Assembly (NCBI GenBank): GCA_026936325.1
Contig: JAPTHN010000015.1
Location: 806,001-870,000, forward strand
Source of the DNA: Platynereis dumerilii
Taxonomy: Eukaryota > Annelida > Polychaeta > Phyllodocida > Nereididae
Reading direction: 5' to 3'
Length of the DNA stretch: 64,000 bases
Shown in pieces: positions 56,230-64,000 of this stretch (its first letter is position 1; each line of letters starts with the position of its first letter). The notes beneath the pieces were generated by a model. It did no database searches. It was not told the DNA's origin and saw nothing but the letters and a program-made list of their open reading frames with translations. Position numbers and translations under genes: made by a program.

Positions 56230-58600
56230 AAGAGAGGTCGTCCAGTAGCCTTCTTTTCATCAGCACGAGGAAGGAAGCTGCAGGTCTCCATGTTATGATG
56301 TTGGTCATGTCAACAGATGCTTCTGCCACTGATCAATGCAATTGCAACTCTAAGCTTGGATCGGTGGCCAGATTAAAGAAGCACTGTCTCCATCTCTAAA
56401 GCGTCATTCCTGGCCCACTCTGCAGCCCCCCTTTGCCCCCCTTCACACACCTTTCAGCGCCTCGGGCACCTTCCTGATTAAGTGGTTTCGCGCCTGCGCA
56501 TCGCAGTGGCCGCCATGTTGCTTTGTCGGTTTCTGTCGGTGGCGAGATGTCGACGAGACTTGCCACCGGCTTGCCACTGAGTTGCCACTGTGACGCGTCA
56601 CATTCCTATTAGATCTTTTGCTGCAGTTTCTTTGAAATAACTTTACCAATAATTAGGTGCTTGTGAGCGGAAGGCGGCCTGAAGAATCGCCCATGTTGCA
56701 TTACTTCCAAAGAAAGCCCGAGATGAAACGAGATTTCCCATTGCCGCTCTTTGCCAAATGTTTAGCCGCCTGAAGATCTTCTGAAAGGATTTTAAGCCAT
56801 ATCAAATATTGCTAATGACTTGTTGGTCCATATGCCTCCCATGAACACAATACTTTTCTGAGTGATTAAAACTTTAGGTGGCCTCAATCCATTCTTTGTC
56901 TCACTGAGGATGGAAGTTCTTTCAAATAAGAAAGACTTGTCATTCGGTTTTATGCCAGTTTTATGTACGACTTCGCTGTTTCCGTTGTTGTGAATTAATC
57001 TAAATATTGAATTCAAACATAATGTATCTATATAGACATCGACTCAATCAACGTTGCAAAATGAGTAGCAAATACCATATTGTCCATTGATTAGGCCTGT
57101 ATGTTATTTCATGCTTTAGATATTTGATTTAGCCCGCTCAGTTCAACAATGTCACTTGCAGCTCCATCTACAGTTTAATTCAATGTACGACTGCACATGG
57201 ATGACCCCTATGTTTTTATATCAATAGCAAATGTCCATTCAAATAACATTGGCCTTGTGTTTCACTTACTAAAAAAAACGTTGACCAATACCTAACTCTT
57301 GAGTACGGCAAAGAAAAGCGGCAGCCAAGAATGAGGTACATTAAAATTGTATGGAAACTGGCTCATGGTGCCCAATCTCCAAGTGGCTCATGGTTCCCCA
57401 TTTGTAAATTTCATCTATTAGTGCATATCACCATTTTCTAGTTTATCACAGTATCAATGTTATGACATCATCCTAGCACATGCCTCATTCTCTAAGAAGA
57501 CTTAAGTTTTATGAAGACGATAGAAATAGTAGCAGAAGAAAAATTTCCACCGCTCAATATTTTTTGGTGCCCCATGGCTCATGGTGCCCTGCTCTCCCCT
57601 ACTTTTGCTGAGCGATCTGAACTTAGAGTGGCCCCAACATTCTTTGTTTCACTGAGGATGGTAGTCCGGTCTTTGTTCACTTCGAATACTTGTTCTTTGC
57701 CACAGGACGACCAACTCACTGCAAAAAATACGATGTACTCAAACTGTACTTATTTGTCAGAAATAAATTAATGTACACATTTATCAACCAGACAAAATAC
57801 AGTACCGGGGGCGGGGGCTTTTTGGCAAGAGCAAGAGTGTATTTAATGCACTGCACTCACTGAAGTGATTAGATGCAGCTGAAATAGCCGGAGACACACC
57901 CAGCAAGCTGCTGAAGCTGGTTATTGTAGCGAAGTCAATATTAGTCAGTTGGGCATAGCTAAAACAGTTATCCCTTTAATTACAAGTCAGGGAGGGGGAT
58001 CAGGCTTTCAAGATTGTGCAAATCATGCTGGCAAATCATGGCTGGCAGCATCAATTTAAGCGCCCATGAGTGCATTACTTCCAAGCCAATGCATCCAATG
58101 TGCTTTGCTGTCCTGGTGAAAGACTGACTGGGTTACTGGATGCATGGACTGCTACTCTGACTGGCAACATGCAGAGCTACTCAGACCCAGGCTCGTGGCA
58201 GGGGGACTGACAGTGTGCCCCCATTACTCACACCCCGTTACCCCTCAAAGGCCTGTTTAGCCCCCAGCCCCACTAATGTGGTCAAATCCCATTGAGCCGA
58301 GTAAATATTTTAATAAGCCCCAAGGACCCGTCCCTTATTTCGTCACACCTCTTTGAAAAGACACTGTAAACACTCAACCCTGCTCAATGTAACTCCAACA
58401 CTGATTCACACAGAAGCCCTAGTCCATGTAATATGCCTTTCATCCATTGTCTGCATCAATGCCCTATCCCAATGGAGCCCATAATCTCCTGCTAATTGCT
58501 TTTGTTGTGTATTGTTGAGTAACTCGTGATATATCAACGATACATCAGCGATACATCACACTACAGACAAAACATGATATGGCCATGTTGTCAGTAATAT
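56230..58600. other. Non-coding stretch
   Basis: No gene is supported. At 57360-57600 the words GGCTCATGGTGCCC (three times, with variants) and GCTCTCCCCTA resemble the GGGCC-word fragments at 21.3-21.8 kb and may be the relic of a related inverted-repeat element. TAATTAGCAAATAATTAAC lies just left, near 56058. Confidence 0.4.
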
Positions 58601-58603
58601 GTC

Positions 58604-58670
58604 GAAATGTTGCAATGATGTCAAAATGTTGCAATGATGTCAAAATGTTACGATGATGTCAAAATGTTGG
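58604..58670 (+). repeat. 19-bp tandem repeat (AAAATGTTGCAATGATGTC)
   Basis: Three full copies and one partial. Each contains TTGCAATGATGTC, which resembles a C/EBP half-site beside an ATF/CREB-like TGATGTCA; the third copy has ACGATG instead of GCAATG. Confidence 0.75.
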
Positions 58671-58929
58671 ATGGATACTATTGTCAAATTCACTCATAAC
58701 TACCTTCCCAGTTAAATGTTGTTGACGTTGGATAAATCAATGAAACATCAGCAACACGCCAAAAATACATCAACGTTACATCAACCATGGTTGGTGATAC
58801 CTAACAAATAATGCACAAAACATGACATAGCTACATTGCATGTGATAGCATCATGTGAAATGTTGCAACAGCAGGTCAAAACATTAAGTTCAACTCGTGG
58901 ATTACACAGCAATAAGTCATCAATGATAG

Positions 58930-59345
58930 ATAAAAAAATACATCAACAATACATCAACCATACGTCAATGATACATCAACGATACATCAACAATACATCA
59001 ACAATACATCAACAATACATCAACAATACATCAACAATACATCAACAATACATCAACAATACATCAACAATACATCAACAATACATCAACAATACATCAA
59101 CAATACATCAACAATACATCAACAATACATCAATCATACATCAGTGATACATCAGTGATACATCAGTGATACATCAACAATACATCAACGATACATCAAC
59201 GATACATCAACGATACATCAACGATACACCAATGATACATCAATCATACATCAACAATACATCAACAATACATCAACAATACATCAACGATACATCAACG
59301 ATACATCAATGATACATCAATGATACATCAACGAAACAATACATC
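58930..59345 (+). repeat. 11-bp minisatellite (AATACATCAAC)n
   Basis: About 35 units of AATACATCAAC with GATACATCAAC, CATACATCAAT and GATACATCAGT variants. Variant units are grouped in blocks, with a homogeneous core at about 58987-59125. Isolated ATACATCA words extend left to about 58530. The plus-strand open frame coding an INNTSTIHQQY repeat is a by-product of the 11-bp period. Confidence 0.9.
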
Positions 59346-59399
59346 AATGATACAGCAATGACAAAGAAATGATACATCAGAAAAGACTCAAATGTAAAA

Positions 59400-60160
59400 A
59401 TGTTGAGCTAAACTTGAGCTGAACTTGAGCATGATATAGGAATATGTCAAATTCACTCAGCATTTTCTTTAGAGTTCTTAAGAATTCTCCACAAAGCTTA
59501 AAACTGATTTAAACTTGAGGAATCTTCATGCGCCATGTTTACATTACTGTCTCATCCCTCCATTAAACTAATCTTGGAGAAAGAAAAGTTCCAAGCCCAA
59601 AAATTAGCTCCATATTTTCAGTGATTAGAATTTTTCACAACATGCGAAGACTTGAGAGGCGCAGAGAGATGCGCCACATATTTTCACATTTCAAGTCATT
59701 AAGTCCTCAAAGAAAGAGGAGGTGCTCAGGAGGGGAAAAAGTGAGGGGAAATCTTGTTGTAGAAACACTGCATAATTTAGCTAATGCAGTGGCTTAAAAT
59801 GTGGGGCCCATTATGCCAAGGAGCTAGTTAAATGGGAGTAAAATCTTAAAAGATGATTTCCATTGATTGTGGCAAATGCTTATAAAGTGGCTAAAAGGTT
59901 TATAACTCATTTTGTAGCTGGGAGGATATAACAGGCCTAATTAGGGGGAGCAGGCAGGGAGAGGGAGGGGGCAGGGGGTGGGGAGTTTGCGTGCTGCGGG
60001 ATGCCACCCAGGTAGGGCTACTAGGGGGAGCTGCTGTTGCAAACCGGTGATGGAGAGATTTTAATGGAGTTCTTTGTCTATGTTGGGGCTTGGTCAGATA
60101 CGGTGCAGAGAGCAAATGGATGCTGAAGGCCACCCGGGGAATCTGTCAACATCACCAAAA
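59400..60160. other. Non-coding stretch
   Basis: No gene is supported. A short G-rich segment lies near 59943-59990. Confidence 0.4.
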
Positions 60161-60164
60161 CCTC

Positions 60165-60490
60165 TGCCTCAACTTTTCGTTCTCCTCTTTCTTCTCTGTT
60201 CTCCTCTTCCTTCTCTGTTCTCCTCTCATCCCTCTTCCCATTCCCAATCAGCACATGCAAATTGTTTCTTCTCTCCTTGTCCTCTGATGCTTCTGTTCTC
60301 CCTTTGCTTCTTGACCATATATCCTCTCCTGTCTCCTCCCCTCGTCGACTTCTACTAATTTTTCCTCTAGTCTCTTCCTTCTCTCCATATTTTCCCCATG
60401 CAACACTCATTCCTCTTCTGTCCTCTTTATATCTCCTTCTCCTCTCATTCTCTCCTCCTTGTCTCTTGTCTCCTCTCTTCACTTCTATAG
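60165..60490 (+). repeat. Second polypyrimidine tract
   Basis: A C/T-rich plus strand with repeated TTCTCCTCTT and CTTCTCTG words, interrupted near 60240-60262. It resembles the tract at 44085-44440 and has the same strand polarity. The minus-strand Arg/Glu/Gly-rich frame is compositional. Confidence 0.7.
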
Positions 60491-63400
60491 CCTCCTCAAG
60501 TATCCCTGTTTATTCGTGTTTCCACGCAACAGGAGGAACAGGCATGGGGCAGGACAGGATGTGGCTCAGCAGCGTTAAAAGCAGCGTTCTCAAATGTTGC
60601 TCTGAAAGTCTATAAATGTTCTATAAATGTTCTGTAAATGTTCCCTGAATGTGAATCCAGCGTCTTTTTGCTGTTTTGTGCAACATCGCGTGCTTGACCA
60701 ACCGCTGCAGCGGGAGGCCTTGGAAAGGACAAAAAGCTGAGAGAAATCTAAGCTCCGAAGTGCTGGGGCTATTCTCTGACCACCCAGTGTCCATTCTTGG
60801 GCCATTCTCTGACCACAGGCCCACTACTCTCTGATATGTAAACACGTACATACAGCATTGAGTGAGGAGCTTCAAAGGAAATCTAAGAGGCCTGTAACAC
60901 CCTCTTCTTGCCAGTTTGCATGATAGGCCCTCAGATTTAGACGCCCCCTGCTGGCCCATCTCCTTACCATGTTTCTTACTAAGGTACATCAAGAGAAATC
61001 CACCTCACTGCCTATTATTCTGGAAATCAGTGTCTTTGTAAATGTTTTGGTTTGGTTTGAATACTCCTTCACAGTCTTTTCACAACTTCACAGAATGTGA
61101 GATATACATTGCAATGTTTCTGATCGGCTTAGTCCTGCTTGGCAAACTCTTGTCAAACCCTTGCAAAACTCTCTGGCAGCTCATTAGAATGCCAAGCAAA
61201 TAGAGGCACAAATTGACCACGCCACAGATCCATAGAGGGCCTGAGATACGATCAAGGTTGCCCACAATTGCCAGCATTTCCTTATTAGGCTGAGGAGTAA
61301 CTCTAAACTCAGTTATGCACTGGGCCCTATCGGTATTATGAGAGGTTGTGTGGAGCTTGTGTAGTAATAGGGACTGCTACAATATCTCCATTGCAATTTA
61401 GTCTTGATTCAACTGATTCAACTGATCCTAAACAGAATAGAGCTGTAGCCAAGCAGGCAAGCCAGTCTGGCATTGGCAAGCCCAAGCATTATGTAAGTTT
61501 GGCAAAGTTTGTGGTGTCATTGTATTGCAGGGAGCCAGGCAAGTCGAGACAGGACCTCCTGCAGGGTAAACTTCATACACATGGATATTGGGTGGGAAAA
61601 TATTTGCTAGGTGTCGGAATTCAAGTCGCGATCCCTAACTGAGCGGGTAATTCACTGGAGGGATATGAGTCCCTGTTTTGATGGACAGGCTGTCGACAGG
61701 ATGACCCGCTAGATCTGGTGCAATGACAAGCCCTCAATGAGGCTTCAATAGGAGCCCAACGGGACCTCAATGGGGACCTCAATGGCCATGAAAGGACCTT
61801 TTGGTGACGGTGACCTTTTCAGAGGCTCAAGGTCATCCATGAATAGCCCCGGGACTCAAGAGAGGAGACAGGGCAGGGCATGGCGCCCCAAGGCTGCCTC
61901 CCTGCTCAAAGTGTACCCCATTAGTGATACGTGCACAATAATCAAGCAGGTTGTTTTTTAAACGTCAATCTGACATCAAACCTAGCCTGGCACCATGTTA
62001 TCCACCACAGTGAGGACAGCAGGAAATGAAATGTTATAAGCCAGAAACAGGTGAAAGGTATAAGCCATGAAATACCATGGACATTGACAAGAGAGCCAGA
62101 AAAGCCATAAGCAGACCCACTGGCCAAGAATATAAGCCCCAAGGGAGGAGTAAGCCAATATAAGCCAGAGGAGATAGGTTTATGAAGGCTTCAGCTCTCT
62201 TGTGTCTCCCCTGAGAACGACCAACAAATTGACGGGGATTGTTCTAGCTGATGGCTCACCTGAGTGCTACTCAATACTGCCACTGTCTCTCCGCGATCTC
62301 CCCATTGTCTCTGCATTGTCTCAGCAAAACTACCACTGTCTCAGCCTTTACAGCCACAAATGTTTGTATATGGCGATCGTTAAGCAGCTCAGAGGAGGGC
62401 CCAGGGGGGAGGGGGGTCAGGGGCCCAAGGGGCTGGAGGCGGAAGAAACAAGGGCCAGGAGGGGAGCTGCGTCGTCCCCAGCAAACACAATCAAGCAGCA
62501 ACATTGAGCAACACAAAAGCCCAATCAAGCGCCAGTCATCATATTTGTACAAATGATTAGCAAATGATTGCTCAATTGCGGGGACCGTTTTGGGGCCGGC
62601 CCTTCGACACCAGTCAATAGAAAGCCTCGTTCGGGATCAGGGGGCAACTGGTCACGAGAGGTTTTGACGGGGTTTGGAAAGGGCTGTCCATCTCGGGAGG
62701 GCATTGGGTGAAAGGGCCTGGAAAGGACCTCAGAAAGGACCTCAGAGAAGACCTCAGAAAAGGACCTCAGAGAGCTTAGGGAGCCTGGCATATTGCTGAG
62801 GGGTGAGGGCATCAGGAGAAGGGGGACTTCGGGGAAAGGCATTCTGAAGGAACATCGAAAGGGGGGGGGTGACTAGGGGAGTAGCAATGCGGATTAAGGG
62901 TCTTTATCGGCAGGTCAGGAGCGATCATAATCTCGAGTAATTAGATTTAGTAAGGGCATTAGGGAGAAGGCTGGGGCTCTGTGAGGCACACTGAAGCATG
63001 GTTGGGTGAGAAGGCGGCTCCTTATTGCATTGGCCCAGAACAAGACGGGGCCATTATGGGCGGCTAAGTGGATAGAGACAGTTGGGAGAACCCTGATTGG
63101 CAGAGGCACAATAGCGCAGTGGGGTGCCCCAGTCCAACAGCAAACTGCAAAAAACTTGACTGCAAGTCGACGACTCATGCTGCAGTGTGTTTGGCCCACT
63201 GTGTCATGACAACGTTTTGCAACCAAACCAAACATGTCACCGCCATACAATAAAATGTTTCAATAAAAGTTGCAGGACTTCACTTCGCATGCTCCATTAA
63301 GCACTATTGTTTACTAAACAATCAATTATAATTAATTGCCTCCTTGCCCATTCATACATTGCTCCATGTTGTGCACTTAGCCGCTCAATAACTCCTGCAA

Positions 63401-63900
63401 AATGAACACAAAGTATTGAAAATAATTCATTGTGTATGCAAAACAATTTTCGACAAAACCAACTTGACTGTAAATGGCTCATGTAAATTTCCCGAGTGTT
63501 TACACCTATTTGATATCTTTGGGCAATTCTGATTTTAAAAATAAATAAATCCTGAAATTAGCTAAAATGTTTGACATAACTTAACATGCATACAACCAAG
63601 TTTTCCTTTCTTGGTGGCATAGAAATGAATATAAAACCACCAAAAAAAACCTAGAACAGTAGCACTTAGGATGATACAATCTTTACAAAAATTAATAGCC
63701 TAAATCAGCCGTTTTGTAAGTTAGCTGGTTCTCTTCCATTGCAAACTCTCCTCACTCCAGATAGCTTACAATGGCGTTTCCAAACTTCTCAGGAGAACAG
63801 TTATTGTGACATTGCCTGGTTGAAAGCAGCTTAGGCAACAGATTAATTTCAAATCTTTATCAGCCATGAAATCAGAATTATGTTGACATGTTGGAATCAC
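60491..63900. other. Non-coding stretch, no gene recognised
   Basis: No exon is supported. Loose GGACCTCA repeats occur at 61755-61785 and 62722-62772. An AT-rich patch at 63308-63343 (TGTTTACTAAACAATC then AATTATAATTAATTGCC) packs FOX-, SOX- and homeodomain-like words. Confidence 0.4.
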
Positions 63901-63902
63901 TC

Positions 63903-64000
63903 TTAATCAATGTCATGGCAAGTTGAATGGCGAGTATTAGCAACTTGAATGGCAACTTGAATGGCTTATTTGAATGGCAACAAGATGATATCTTGAATGG
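63903..64000 (+). repeat. TTGAATGGCAAC tandem repeat at window edge
   Basis: TTGAATGG occurs about six times in 90 bp (TTGAATGGCGAG, TTGAATGGCAAC, TTGAATGGCTTA and so on). The array runs off the right edge. Confidence 0.65.

Noticed and set aside
58930-59345. A CRISPR-like array or a repeat protein gene
   Set aside because: Units are 11 bp with no spacers, the host is a eukaryote, and the open frame exists only because three units equal 33 bp.

Overview
The window is eukaryotic nuclear DNA from an animal. It has split genes with GT-AG introns, tRNA-derived SINEs, an APE-type LINE, many small inverted-repeat transposons and long non-coding tracts. The Amt-type ammonium transporter (not Rh only), the dense mix of TA-, TTAA- and 8-bp-TSD elements and the recurring word AGGCCTA point to an aquatic invertebrate. 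An echinoderm or related deuterostome is my best guess, with low confidence.

Left third (1-22.9 kb): two host genes converge. On the plus strand, four exons (3114-8337) encode the C-terminal half of an Amt/SLC42-like ammonium transporter; its earlier exons lie off the left edge. On the minus strand, three exons (19096 to 12632) encode the N-terminal half of a type II membrane protein with a Lys/Glu-rich coiled coil. Its remaining exons were not found. The introns and the gap between the genes hold hairpin MITEs, SINEs, a TTAA-flanked element (9192-9872), a TA-flanked mariner-like element (10534-11938), a pair of ~500-bp direct repeats (13.8-15.4 kb) and a ~2.2-kb element bounded by a short inverted repeat (16.7-18.8 kb).

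Middle (23-37.8 kb): a LINE on the minus strand has two complete open reading frames. ORF2 carries an AP-endonuclease, a reverse transcriptase and a CCHC finger. ORF1 (846 residues) combines a long coiled coil, a degenerate SGNH-hydrolase-like domain and a C-terminal KH RNA-binding domain, which is the most unusual thing in the window. Beyond it are two inverted copies of a ~0.87-kb TA-flanked element, one holding a nested 871-bp hairpin element, then a cluster of SINEs and dispersed repeats, and a 318-bp hAT-type MITE with an exact 8-bp duplication.

Right (38-64 kb): no protein-coding gene was recognised. A 6.1-kb element (45395-51514) has ~0.79-kb terminal inverted repeats built of tandem ~390-bp units. 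The rest is largely unique-looking DNA with a CpG-rich promoter-like patch (38.3-38.5 kb), polypyrimidine tracts, minisatellites (notably an 11-bp array at 58.9-59.3 kb) and AT-rich patches with homeodomain-, SOX- and FOX-like words. It could be a regulatory landscape of a gene outside the window, but that is inference.
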